Positions 28,757 to 36,422 of a stretch of DNA of 64,000 nucleotides are shown in pieces (position 1 is the stretch's first letter; each line of letters begins with the position of its first letter). The notes below the pieces were generated by a model. It was not told where the DNA came from. It searched no databases and saw only the letters and a program-made list of their open reading frames with translations. The translations under genes and the position numbers were made by a program. The stretch is taken from the NCBI RefSeq assembly GCF_016765695.1, contig NZ_JAETGO010000098.1, positions 1 through 64,000 of the forward strand, written 5' to 3'. The stretch is from Sporosalibacterium faouarense (GTDB taxonomy: Bacteria > Bacillota > Clostridia > Tissierellales > VENL01).

Positions 28757-29020
28757 TTATCTTCTATCTTGGATCACTCCATTTGAATATAAATGCTGAA
28801 TCAGTTCATTAGGTTTAATACCTTCGACTACTACTTTTTGGTATAAGAGTCTGGTCAAATTTTCATTTTTATATTTTCTAAAAAGGTCCTTAGTTAACTC
28901 ATTAGATAGGTCTTTATCCATAGAACTAGATAATAGTAGTTCTATGGATTTCTTAAGCTGATCTTTCTCTTCTAAGTATTTATCCTCTCTCTGATTACTA
29001 CAAAATGGGTCTATCTCCAT
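28757..29020 (-). CDS. Hypothetical protein, 87 residues
   Basis: Charged, helix-rich protein: EDKYLEEKDQLKKSIELLLSSS, then LTKDLFRKYKNENLTRLLYQKVV and PNELIQHLYSNGVI. GGAG lies 8 bases before the ATG; an in-frame extension upstream lacks a ribosome site. No family recognised. It lies near a Spo0E-like gene on the same strand. Confidence 0.65.
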   Translation of the reverse strand: MEIDPFCSNQREDKYLEEKDQLKKSIELLLSSSMDKDLSNELTKDLFRKYKNENLTRLLYQKVVVEGIKPNELIQHLYSNGVIQDRR

Positions 29021-29136
29021 TAGCAGCTCTCCTCTCCTTGACATAACTGATATATAGATTTCTTTTGCTATAACTCTTTTCTTATTAATACTCACTTTAA
29101 TGCAAATACTCATTCCGTATCATTATTTATAGTCCA

Positions 29137-29292
29137 TTACTTAGATAGACTTAAAAGTTTCTTTTTTTGTTCCTTTACTATATAATTATCTAATTCTTTA
29201 CTCTTCTTTACTACTTCCCGAGATATTAAACCTTTATTTTTCTCAATAGCTTCGTTTAGCTCTAATTTTAGTTTATGAATAATATCTGAAAT
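29137..29292 (-). CDS. Spo0E-like aspartyl-phosphate phosphatase, non-ATG start
   Basis: A protein of about 51 residues matching Spo0E: KLKLELNEAIEKNKGLISREVVKKSKELDNYI, where SKELDNYI corresponds to the conserved SQELDxLI. Spo0E proteins dephosphorylate Spo0A and delay sporulation. The frame lacks an ATG. AGAGGTGA lies 5 bases before an ATT codon at 29292; a GTG at 29301 is the only other candidate and sits on the ribosome site itself, after an in-frame stop. Confidence 0.65.
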   Translation of the reverse strand: MSDIIHKLKLELNEAIEKNKGLISREVVKKSKELDNYIVKEQKKKLLSLSK

Positions 29293-29531
29293 CGTTCTCA
29301 CCTCTTAATCAAATTAAAAGACTTTCCTAATTTGCAAAGAATTTTTATATCTTCATTATTAGCTTTTATCTTAGAATATATTTTGAATTTTAGGGTTTAC
29401 ATAAATGAACTCATATACTACTCAGATTTTATACTAGGTTTTCTTGAGTTGAATTTCCTTCTTTCCAAAATCTAATGATAATACATTTTCATAGATCATT
29501 TAACATTTATTATTAATATATTCACGTACCA

Positions 29532-29732
29532 TTATGTCGCATCATTATCTAAAAAAATATCGTCATCAACATAATTAAAAAACTTCTTTATTTTTATAGC
29601 TAACTTTAGTGAAGGATTTCTTTCCCCATTTTCTATCCTTCCATAATGAGCTCTTGAAATTTTAATTCTTTCAGCTACTTCTTCTTGTGTTAAGTTTCTT
29701 GCTTTTCTCAGTTCAATCAATTTGTTTCTCAT
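29532..29732 (-). CDS. XRE-family transcriptional regulator, 66 residues
   Basis: A single Cro/CI helix-turn-helix: LIELRKARNLTQEEVAERIKISRAHYGRIENGERNP. It diverges from a second XRE regulator at 29888. AGGGGGG lies 6 bases before the ATG. The shared control region holds a perfect inverted repeat that is a likely binding site for one or both. The arrangement resembles a small genetic switch, though no prophage genes are near. Confidence 0.88.
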   Translation of the reverse strand: MRNKLIELRKARNLTQEEVAERIKISRAHYGRIENGERNPSLKLAIKIKKFFNYVDDDIFLDNDAT

Positions 29733-29757
29733 TTCATTCCCCCCTCTTAGCCACCTA

Positions 29758-29809
29758 TTGGTACTACTATTATAATATAGTACCAATTCGACACATGTCA
29801 ACCTTTTCC
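29758..29809. promoter_or_regulatory. Divergent control region with a 9-bp inverted-repeat operator
   Basis: TTGGTACTA (29758-29766) and TAGTACCAA (29778-29786) are perfect arms around 11 AT bases. On the minus strand TTGACA, 16 bases, and TATATT make a promoter whose -10 lies inside the repeat, so a bound regulator would block it. Confidence 0.75.
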
Positions 29810-29887
29810 ATAATAATATTCTACATTTTGGTACATGTTATAGGAATTTGCGTCTTATTGACGTATAATTTAAAAGAGGTGAATTAT

Positions 29888-30238
29888 ATGACTTTTGGTA
29901 GTAAGTTAAAAGAACTAAGAATAGAAAAGAATATGACACAAGCTCAATTAGCAAAGATAATAAAAGTTGCCAGAGCTACTATTGGTAGATATGAAGCTGA
30001 TGAGCGTTTTCCAGATCAAGAGACTCTTAAAAAATTGGCTAGTTATTTTGATGTCACTATTGATTACCTTCTAGATAGAACTAATATGAAAAACTATAAT
30101 AATATAGCCGAAACTCAAGGATATTATAATCTCAACATTGAGGGATTATCTAAAGAAGATATTAGAAAAATTGAAGAGTACATAGAGTTTATTAAAAGTA
30201 AGTCTAGTTCTGATGATAGTTTCAAGAAAGATAAATAG
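29888..30238 (+). CDS. XRE-family transcriptional regulator, 116 residues
   Basis: N-terminal helix-turn-helix (FGSKLKELRIEKNMTQAQLAKIIKVARATIGRYEADERFP), then SYFDVTIDYLLDRTN, a pattern common in phage-type and ICE-type repressors. A short C-terminal tail ends with LSKEDIRKIEEYIEFIKSK. No peptidase domain, so not a LexA-type repressor. GAGGTGAA lies 5 bases before the ATG; TATAAT lies about 20 bases upstream. Confidence 0.9.
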   Translation: MTFGSKLKELRIEKNMTQAQLAKIIKVARATIGRYEADERFPDQETLKKLASYFDVTIDYLLDRTNMKNYNNIAETQGYYNLNIEGLSKEDIRKIEEYIEFIKSKSSSDDSFKKDK

Positions 30239-30367
30239 TATTTTACATCTCAGCAATGTTTTTGACATCAATTCAAAAGCTTTATTCTTCTGTAAGAAAT
30301 TATCTCATCAAAAACATTAAATAATATTTTCACTACAAAAGAATTTTATTATGAACACATTATCTCA

Positions 30368-30398
30368 TTGGTATAAAAAATTGATACCATATTATAAT
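30368..30398 (+). promoter_or_regulatory. Second inverted repeat next to a TATAAT box
   Basis: TGGTAT (30369-30374) and ATACCA (30384-30389), then TATAAT (30393-30398). The core resembles the GGTAC operator at 29758. No plus-strand gene follows, so its role is unclear. Confidence 0.4.
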
Positions 30399-30441
30399 AT
30401 ATGCTATTAAATATAAGTCACAATATGAATTTCATTCACTG

Positions 30442-30478
30442 AAAAAAAAGAGCCAATTATATACAATAATCAACTCTT
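30442..30478 (-). terminator. Terminator of the TM2 gene
   Basis: Minus-strand AAGAGTTGATTAT pairs with ATAATTGGCTCTT (three wobble pairs) and is followed by eight T residues. Confidence 0.8.
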
Positions 30479-30504
30479 CCCCTAAGAAATGCTTTTAAAT
30501 TATA

Positions 30505-30765
30505 CTACTCCCAATGCTTAATTACTCTTCCATACTGATCTTTAAAAGAACCACAAACAATAATAATAAAATCTATTAGTGCTCCTAATCCAAAGACTCC
30601 ACCAGTCAGTAGCCATAATATTCCTGTGCCAATCTTACCTACATAAAATCTATGAATTCCTAAAATTCCTAAGAAAAAACATAACAACGTTGCAACTAAT
30701 CGGCTTTTCTCTGATATCATACTAGCATTTACGTTAACATTTACATTCACAGTATTTCGTTCCAC
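30505..30765 (-). CDS. TM2-domain membrane protein
   Basis: An 86-residue protein: a polar N terminus with NVNVNVNA, then [24 protein letters not shown] and [21 protein letters not shown], the two helices and GxHRFYxG turn of the TM2 domain. Function of these small membrane proteins is unknown. GTG start with GGGGGGAG 4-5 bases upstream. Confidence 0.88.
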   Translation of the reverse strand: MERNTVNVNVNVNASMISEKSRLVATLLCFFLGILGIHRFYVGKIGTGILWLLTGGVFGLGALIDFIIIVCGSFKDQYGRVIKHWE

Positions 30766-30952
30766 AAAAGCTCCCCCCTTTATATAATTGCCTTACAGTA
30801 AATAATTATATTGCATTTCTCTTTCACTGTCTATACTTTCATATTAATACTCTATTACGCTCTTCTCCTAAAGTGCATGTCTAAAGATGTAAGTTTGAAA
30901 AATATCTAACTTATAGCATTCTTTATTCAGTTACTGGCTAATTAGTAATGAA

Positions 30953-30986
30953 AACAAAAAAAGAAGGGATTTCTCCCCTCTTTCTT
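30953..30986 (-). terminator. Terminator of the marR-MATE operon
   Basis: Minus-strand AAGAGGGG pairs with CCCTTCTT (one wobble), followed by a T run. Confidence 0.8.
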
Positions 30987-30997
30987 TACTAGACATT

Positions 30998-32389
30998 CTA
31001 GGCTTCTGCTTCCTTCAATTTATTATTCTTAACAAGAGTCTTGCTTTTCCATCTACCTGTTGCGTAATAAACTTGACTCATTAGTAATGATAGTACAGAA
31101 CTAATTGCTATAGCCATCCATATCCCATTTGATCCTAATGAATCCATTGAAGATAGATATTTAGCCAATGGTACACGAATTACCCATAAAGAAACAATTG
31201 AAAACACCATAGTAGGGAACGTATCTCCTGCCCCTCTTAATATCCCATTTGTGATAAACATTAAGGCAAATGGCACATAGGTAATCCCAACTATTCTTAA
31301 TATACTGCTTCCTATTTCTAAAACTTGAGCATCGTCTGTAAATAGTTTAAGAACTAATGTTGGCGCTACAATAACAAAAATTGTTGTTATTCCTGTTATA
31401 ACAGTCGCTGAAACATTACCCCATTTATATATTTCTTTTATATTTTCACTTTTATTTGCTCCAATGCTTTGTCCAGTTAAGGTTGATACTGCTAACCCTA
31501 AAGACATTGCTGGCATATAAGCAAATTGATTCAATCTAGATGCTGCTCCATAGGCCGCTATTGTATCTGCTCCAAAGGAGTTTATGATACTTGTTAAAAC
31601 TACCATTCCAAGAGATGTAACTACTTGCTGAATTCCAGCAGGTAATCCAATTTTTATTGTTTGTAATGTTAATTCTTTATCGAATTTTAAATTTTTCAGT
31701 TTAAGGCTAATTACGTGATTTTGTTTATCTAAATGCCTTAAAGCAAGCATAAAAGAAATTCCTTGGGAAATTAACGTTGCTACAGCTGCACCTCTAATAC
31801 CCATTTGTGGAAATGGTCCTATTCCTATGATAAGGAAAGGATCCAGAATAAGATTAAGTACTGTAGTTACTATCAGAAATCTTAAAGGTGTTTTTGAGTC
31901 ACCTAGTCCTCTAAGTATTGAACTGATTACATTATATCCAAACATAAAAATTAAACCAAAGAAAAATATATTTAAATATTGTGTAGAGTACTCTAAAATC
32001 TCTGGTGGTGTGTTCATTAATAATAGTATCTTTTCACTAAAAATCAAACCAATTATAGTTACTACGATTGCAGCACTACCTAATAGCAGTAACGAATTAT
32101 TAACTGTTTTTAATACCATATCTTCATTCTTTGCTCCTGCATATTGTGATACTAATACTGTAGTAGCCATAGTAATTCCCATAACCAATGAAATTAAAAT
32201 CATAATTATCGGAAAGCTTACGGAAACTGCTCCCAAAGCATCTGAACCAATAAATCTTCCAACCCATATACTATCTACTGTGTTATATAGTACTTGTAAT
32301 ATATTCCCCAATAAGAGTGGAATAGAAAAGGAAATTAGATTTTTTAAAATACTTCCTTCTGTTAAATCTTTGCTATATTGTTTACTCAT
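30998..32389 (-). CDS. MATE-family efflux transporter
   Basis: A 463-residue, 12-helix cation antiporter that exports drugs or metabolites. Family segments are clear: LLGNILQVLYNTVDSIWVGRFIG, SILRGLGDSKTPLR, GLGMVVLTSIIN, and ILRGAGDT in the second half. It lies 25 bases downstream of a MarR repressor in one operon. AAAGGAG precedes the ATG. Substrate unknown. Confidence 0.93.
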   Translation of the reverse strand: MSKQYSKDLTEGSILKNLISFSIPLLLGNILQVLYNTVDSIWVGRFIGSDALGAVSVSFPIIMILISLVMGITMATTVLVSQYAGAKNEDMVLKTVNNSLLLLGSAAIVVTIIGLIFSEKILLLMNTPPEILEYSTQYLNIFFFGLIFMFGYNVISSILRGLGDSKTPLRFLIVTTVLNLILDPFLIIGIGPFPQMGIRGAAVATLISQGISFMLALRHLDKQNHVISLKLKNLKFDKELTLQTIKIGLPAGIQQVVTSLGMVVLTSIINSFGADTIAAYGAASRLNQFAYMPAMSLGLAVSTLTGQSIGANKSENIKEIYKWGNVSATVITGITTIFVIVAPTLVLKLFTDDAQVLEIGSSILRIVGITYVPFALMFITNGILRGAGDTFPTMVFSIVSLWVIRVPLAKYLSSMDSLGSNGIWMAIAISSVLSLLMSQVYYATGRWKSKTLVKNNKLKEAEA

Positions 32390-32414
32390 TCCCTATCATC
32401 TCCTTTTTTAATGA

Positions 32415-32870
32415 TTAGTAGTCTTTTTCTGCATTGTTTGCCATAAAATTTTCTAGTTTGATAAGGCTGTTTTTTATTTCTTCCAGTTCATTATGGTTTA
32501 AACCAGTTAATAAATCGCTAAAAATTTTTCTACTTGCATTTTTAGATTCATTCATGGCTTTTATACCATATTCAGATAAAAGTATAAGCTTATTCCTTCT
32601 ATCCTCTGGATCTTCTTTTCTTAAAACATATCCTTCTTCAACTAACTTATTTATTGTCAAACAAATTGAACTTTTAGATAGATTCAATTGATTTCCTAAT
32701 GTCGTAAGGTTTATATTACGATGCTTCTCAATAGTCTTCATTATGAATATTTGGTGCATAGTCAACTCTTTTTTATCAAACTCCTTTATCATTACATGCC
32801 TTGCTCGCATGTTAATTCTTTTTAGTAAATCTTGGATTTGTCCTGAAATATTGACATCCCTCTTATCCAT
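32415..32870 (-). CDS. MarR-family repressor
   Basis: A 151-residue winged-helix regulator: LTTLGNQLNLSKSSICLTINKLVEEGYVLRKEDPEDRRNKLI is the DNA-binding wing, flanked by dimerisation helices. It heads an operon with a MATE pump and probably represses it until a ligand binds. GAGGAGG lies 7 bases before the chosen ATG. Two inverted repeats in the promoter are candidate sites. Confidence 0.92.
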   Translation of the reverse strand: MDKRDVNISGQIQDLLKRINMRARHVMIKEFDKKELTMHQIFIMKTIEKHRNINLTTLGNQLNLSKSSICLTINKLVEEGYVLRKEDPEDRRNKLILLSEYGIKAMNESKNASRKIFSDLLTGLNHNELEEIKNSLIKLENFMANNAEKDY

Positions 32871-32891
32871 TGTGGGCCTCCTCAAGAATTT

Positions 32892-32957
32892 GTTTTATGT
32901 TAAAACGATTTTACTATAGAACAGTTTTATTATAAAACTAATTTATGATTTTGTCAA
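32892..32957 (-). promoter_or_regulatory. marR promoter with two operator-like inverted repeats
   Basis: Minus-strand TTGACA (32952-32957), 17 bases, TATAAT (32929-32934): full consensus. AGTTTTATTATAAAACT (32923-32939) covers the -10, and GTTTTATGTTAAAAC (32892-32906) lies just downstream. Both are near-perfect palindromes sharing the half-site GTTTTA, fitting autorepression. Confidence 0.85.
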
Positions 32958-33067
32958 CTTATAAATAAAAAGAAAATATCCTAAAATATTCTAGAATATC
33001 CTCTCTAACTCTTGATATTTAAACTTATTATTAATTTAAGCTTCCAAAGTAATTTCTCATATATATT

Positions 33068-33098
33068 ATCAATAAAAAAACCTGGATTTCTCCAGGTC
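33068..33098 (-). terminator. Terminator of the secreted-protein gene
   Basis: Minus-strand ACCTGGA and TCCAGGT pair around GAAA, then TTTTTTTATTG. Confidence 0.9.
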
Positions 33099-33130
33099 TT
33101 CTTATTCTACACTTCTTAGTGATTGATATA

Positions 33131-33649
33131 TTAGTTTATTGTATATTCACGTGGTCCATTTGCATACCAAGCCCAGAAAAAATCTCCCCATAACTTTATT
33201 TTTCTAAATTCAAATTCTTGGCTAATTGTAACTGTATCACCTGGGTCCATCTCATCTAATAAATCATTATAGTATTCATAATCATCATCAATATCGCTAT
33301 ATATTCTTTGAACTCCTATAGCTCTATCAAGTAATAATAAAGCAGAAAGTATTAATATCTTATCTCCAGCAGAACTTACAACTTGAGTAGGCATTGCCTT
33401 TGCTACTAGTCCTATAATAGTGCCTGAATCAGTAACACCACCATCTATAGCATCAGCTATATCACTTCTACAACCTTTTAAGTCTAATTTTATTTCTTTT
33501 ACTTGGTTATAAGTATAAGTGTTTGAAATAGTTTCAATATCCCCTTCATCTGCCCAATCTGGTAATTCCTCATAAGTAATAGCAAATGATGGAACCATGC
33601 TACCAAAAATTAACGCGAAAATGATAAGTAAAGAAAATACTTTTTTCAT
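33131..33649 (-). CDS. Secreted protein of unknown function
   Basis: A 172-residue protein with a clear signal peptide (KKVFSLLIIFALIFGSMVPSFA, cleavage after SFA). The mature part is acidic and has one hydrophobic stretch, KILILSALLLL. It ends with aromatic-rich WGDFFWAWYANGPREY. No family recognised. AGGAGG precedes the ATG. It has its own terminator. Confidence 0.8.
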   Translation of the reverse strand: MKKVFSLLIIFALIFGSMVPSFAITYEELPDWADEGDIETISNTYTYNQVKEIKLDLKGCRSDIADAIDGGVTDSGTIIGLVAKAMPTQVVSSAGDKILILSALLLLDRAIGVQRIYSDIDDDYEYYNDLLDEMDPGDTVTISQEFEFRKIKLWGDFFWAWYANGPREYTIN

Positions 33650-33860
33650 GTCACTTCCTCCTTTAGTTTAGTTAATAGTCTTAGAGCGCTCTTGAGTAAA
33701 TATATTTATCTCGTAAATATATTATCATTATTTTGTTAAAAAGTAAACAATTATTTTTTAATTATTTACAAAAATGTAAACTCTTCCAAATTTCACATTT
33801 TTCCATTACAACTGTGTAAATAACTTAAAAGACTAAGGTTTCCCTTAGCCTTTAATAATA

Positions 33861-34325
33861 CTATTCTTCACTTTTAGTTCTATAGTCCCAAAAATAGTAG
33901 CCATATTCATTAGGATATGCATAATATCCACAGTCTAAATGAATATGGGTATCATAGATTCCTATGCCTTTAAATCCACATTCAACTGCTATCTGTATCA
34001 ACTCATCATCAGTTTTATCTAAATTATTCTTGCTTATATCTGCTGCTTGCCCTAATAAGTGTTTACTTTTCTCATATCCTCCTATTGCTTCATTGTATTC
34101 TGGTGTTCTATATCCACTATTAACATAGCATGGCTTATTAAGCTTATCCCTAAATCTCTGCAATAAATCTACTAATTTAGGATCCAGCATCACAACTGGA
34201 TTATCAGAATTGCTTTGAAACTCTTTTAGATTGAAATTTTTAGATAACTGAAAATCGTTTATATCACTTCCTCTCTCATAATTTATTACTTTTTTTCTTT
34301 TACTAATCTGTAAAGCATAGTCCAA
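33861..34325 (-). CDS. M15 D-Ala-D-Ala carboxypeptidase-like domain (second part of a probable frameshift fusion)
   Basis: The frame encodes a peptidase M15 domain of about 130 residues: NFNLKEFQ, NSGYRTPEYNEAIGG, the metal-binding SKHLLGQAADI and THIHLD. Such enzymes cut peptidoglycan cross-links or act as endolysins. The frame has no convincing start: the outermost codon is TTG without a good ribosome site, and the first ATG lies past the conserved FNLKEF. It overlaps the SLH-like gene and is in its -1 frame, beginning at an A AAA AAG heptamer. It is probably made as a fusion of about 195 residues. Confidence 0.8.
   Translation of the reverse strand: MDYALQISKRKKVINYERGSDINDFQLSKNFNLKEFQSNSDNPVVMLDPKLVDLLQRFRDKLNKPCYVNSGYRTPEYNEAIGGYEKSKHLLGQAADISKNNLDKTDDELIQIAVECGFKGIGIYDTHIHLDCGYYAYPNEYGYYFWDYRTKSEE
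34286..34297 (-). promoter_or_regulatory. Candidate -1 ribosomal frameshift site
   Basis: On the minus strand GAA AAA AAG is followed at once by the stop TAA of the SLH-like frame. A AAA AAG (34289-34295) is the classic slippery heptamer known from dnaX. A one-base backward slip continues as GTA ATA AAT in the peptidase frame. A homopolymer sequencing error would look the same. Confidence 0.55.
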
Positions 34326-34447
34326 ATTTCTTCTCTAGTAATGGTAGCTTTTGGCCTAGTTCCATCACTTATATTATTCTCAACCATCCAATCATGAGCT
34401 TCCTTTGCCCATTCTGATACTTCATTTTCCTTCTTGATTTTGCCCAT
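34286..34447 (-). CDS. SLH-like domain protein, first part of a probable fusion
   Basis: A 53-residue product: SEWAKEAHDWMVENNISDG then TREEIWTMLYRLVKEKK, the pattern of S-layer-homology-like modules attached to clostridial cell-wall hydrolases. GGGAGGG lies 7 bases before the ATG. The stop directly follows an A-rich slippery sequence, after which the M15 peptidase continues in the -1 frame. Alone it would be a bare wall-binding module. Confidence 0.75.
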   Translation of the reverse strand: MGKIKKENEVSEWAKEAHDWMVENNISDGTRPKATITREEIWTMLYRLVKEKK

Positions 34448-34625
34448 TTTAAGCCCTCCCTTCATGATGTCTATTTCCAATTATAAATATTTACGTTCCT
34501 ATAAAAATAATATGCAAAACATAAATTATAGGTACAATTGTAAAATCTATCTTATTTAATTTAATTTTTCCATTATTGTTGAATCGTCAGTTCTTATTTA
34601 ATATAATTAAGGTGAGGTGTTTTTT

Positions 34626-34838
34626 ATGTTTTTCTATTTAAGAAATAAAAATAAAACTATAAAAGAGCTTCGTAAAAATAGAAGCTATACTGCTAAACAA
34701 CTTGCTGAGAGATTAAGAATGAATCAAAACCTAATTTTAAGAGTTGATGATACAAAGTTAAAAAACGTACCAGAACCTCTTAAATCTAAACTGCTCCCCG
34801 CTTTAAAAGATGATAATTTAGATAATTATCCTTGGTAA
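34626..34838 (+). CDS. Small protein with a helix-turn-helix-like segment, 70 residues
   Basis: IKELRKNRSYTAKQLAERLRMNQNLILRVDD resembles a helix-turn-helix, followed by a Pro/Lys-rich tail VPEPLKSKLLPALKDDNLD. GAGGTG lies 6 bases before the ATG. A DNA-binding role is plausible, not shown. Confidence 0.65.
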   Translation: MFFYLRNKNKTIKELRKNRSYTAKQLAERLRMNQNLILRVDDTKLKNVPEPLKSKLLPALKDDNLDNYPW

Positions 34839-34936
34839 ACTTAACAATATTAAATGTATATATATGTTAATTGCAGTATGCTATACTGTAAGTTATATAA
34901 TTATTGGATTGACTAACTAAAAAGGAGAATTTGATT

Positions 34937-35107
34937 ATGGAATATCTTCGATTAGCTGTCGGAATGTTAATAATGATATTCATATTTATGTTTATTATTA
35001 GAATATTTATGAAAATTGCAAATCATATTGGTGAAACCTTAGGTATAGGTAAGTTTATTATTGGATTATATGAAAGAGTAAGTGGTAATGATATTTTAAG
35101 TAAATAA
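34937..35107 (+). CDS. Small membrane protein, 56 residues
   Basis: One long hydrophobic helix (AVGMLIMIFIFMFIIRIFM, about 7-25), then an amphipathic tail FIIGLYERVSGNDILSK. AAAGGAG lies 9 bases before the ATG. A hairpin terminator follows. Family unknown. Confidence 0.7.
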   Translation: MEYLRLAVGMLIMIFIFMFIIRIFMKIANHIGETLGIGKFIIGLYERVSGNDILSK

Positions 35108-35121
35108 ACAGAAAAATTATA

Positions 35122-35174
35122 AGAACACTCCTTAATGGTTTTAATTTTAAAATATGGAGTGTTTTATTTTATTG
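35122..35174 (+). terminator. Terminator after the small membrane protein gene
   Basis: AACACTCC and GGAGTGTT pair around a 25-base loop, then TTATTTTATTG. Confidence 0.75.
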
Positions 35175-35322
35175 TTTATTCCTTTTTTATTTGTGTAAGT
35201 CAGCCTTAAATGTAAAAAGTGATATAAGCTAGATTGAAATTTAAAAATATTTACAAATGTATTCCCATGATTATACATAATATGGTATAATATACAGGTA
35301 CTTCTTTTAAGGTGGTGATGTT

Positions 35323-35661
35323 ATGAATATTAGTAAATTTTTCAAACCTGATGGTCGTATTAATCGTGCTAAATACTTCTTTATACCCTTAATCTCATGG
35401 GCTATAATCACAGTTCTTTATTTGCTTTGGAACTTGATAGACAGTAGTATAATACCATTTCTCATAATATTGTCTACTTTAGGCAAGGTGTATATTGATA
35501 TATGTATTACAATTCAGCGATTACATGATATTGGCCGACCTGGAGAACATATTTTATTACTCTTTATTCCCCTTTATAACATTTATATAGCTCTAATCTT
35601 ACTTTTTGAAAAGGGACTTCCTGCCCCTAATGAGTATGGAAAGGCTCCATTAGAAATCTAG
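35323..35661 (+). CDS. DUF805 membrane protein
   Basis: A 112-residue protein with the family's GRINRAKYFFIPL at the N terminus, three membrane helices, and the conserved QRLHDIGRPG between helices. DUF805 proteins are inner-membrane proteins of unknown role. AAGGTGGTG precedes the ATG. Confidence 0.88.
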   Translation: MNISKFFKPDGRINRAKYFFIPLISWAIITVLYLLWNLIDSSIIPFLIILSTLGKVYIDICITIQRLHDIGRPGEHILLLFIPLYNIYIALILLFEKGLPAPNEYGKAPLEI

Positions 35662-35689
35662 AGATATAAGTATATAATTAAAATAAAAA

Positions 35690-35724
35690 GAAAAAACAGG
35701 TAGGATAATTCCTACCTGTTTTTT
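35690..35724. terminator. Bidirectional terminator
   Basis: AAAACAGGTAGGA and TCCTACCTGTTTT form a 13-bp stem with loop TAAT, between DUF805 and perR-like genes. Confidence 0.93.
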
Positions 35725-35751
35725 GCCTTATTTAACTTTTTCCCCAAGAAG

Positions 35752-36153
35752 TTAAAGGCAGTTTTTACACTTACCTTTAAAATATAAATGCCTTTCATCA
35801 ACCTCAAATTCTTTTAAAATATCTTTTCTAATCAGTATATCATCAATGGCAAAATCATAGACTTCTCCACATACTTCACATTTAAAATGACCATGTAAAT
35901 TCGTATCTGCATCATATCTTGTTTCATTCTCTTCAATAGTAATAATAGTAACTATCTTCTTCTCCATAAATAATTTAAATGTGTTATATATCGTTGTCTT
36001 AGAAAGAGTAGGTATATCTTTAACCAAATCATTATAAACTTTATCTACTGTAGGATGGTTTTTATTTTTTACTAAGTATTCATATATCTTAATTCTTTGT
36101 AATGAAGGTTTTATTCCATTGCTCTTTAAGTATTCACTTATATTATTTTTCAT
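35752..36153 (-). CDS. Fur-family regulator, PerR-like
   Basis: A 133-residue metal-dependent repressor. The winged helix contains TVDKVYNDLVKDIPTLSKTTIYNTF; the regulatory site has YDADTNLHGHFKCEVCGEV and the C-terminal CKNC completes the structural zinc site. The Asp and His pattern is that of peroxide sensor PerR, and the gene diverges from dps, a classic PerR target. A palindrome resembling a Per box overlaps its promoter. The ribosome site is weak. Confidence 0.9.
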   Translation of the reverse strand: MKNNISEYLKSNGIKPSLQRIKIYEYLVKNKNHPTVDKVYNDLVKDIPTLSKTTIYNTFKLFMEKKIVTIITIEENETRYDADTNLHGHFKCEVCGEVYDFAIDDILIRKDILKEFEVDERHLYFKGKCKNCL

Positions 36154-36219
36154 AATTTGTCGGATAAGTTCTCCTTCATCTCCTTAATTTTATTATTGGA
36201 TTTTACAATTGTTTTAAAT

Positions 36220-36267
36220 TTGTAACGATTACAATTCAATAATATAATGTTTTATCTTTTTTGTCAA
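36220..36267 (-). promoter_or_regulatory. perR promoter with Per/Fur box
   Basis: Minus-strand TTGACA (36262-36267), 17 bases, TATTAT (36239-36244). TTGTAACGATTACAA (36220-36234) is a perfect 6-3-6 palindrome at the predicted transcription start, close to the Per-box consensus. It implies autoregulation and perhaps control of the divergent dps. Confidence 0.85.
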
Positions 36268-36422
36268 GTTTAATTTTACCATATTATATTGCTTTCTTTT
36301 CCTTTAGAATATTGAAATCTACTTACCTAAAAAAATTCTTTATAAATTTGTTTAATATAAAATAGCATGGGTAATATAAAGAACAGATGAATAAAATTAA
36401 TTTTTAAGAGGAGGTTTTTTAA

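Noticed and set aside
28757-30765. Prophage or integrative element remnant
   Set aside because: Two XRE regulators and small unknown genes suggest it, but there is no integrase, terminase or flanking direct repeat.
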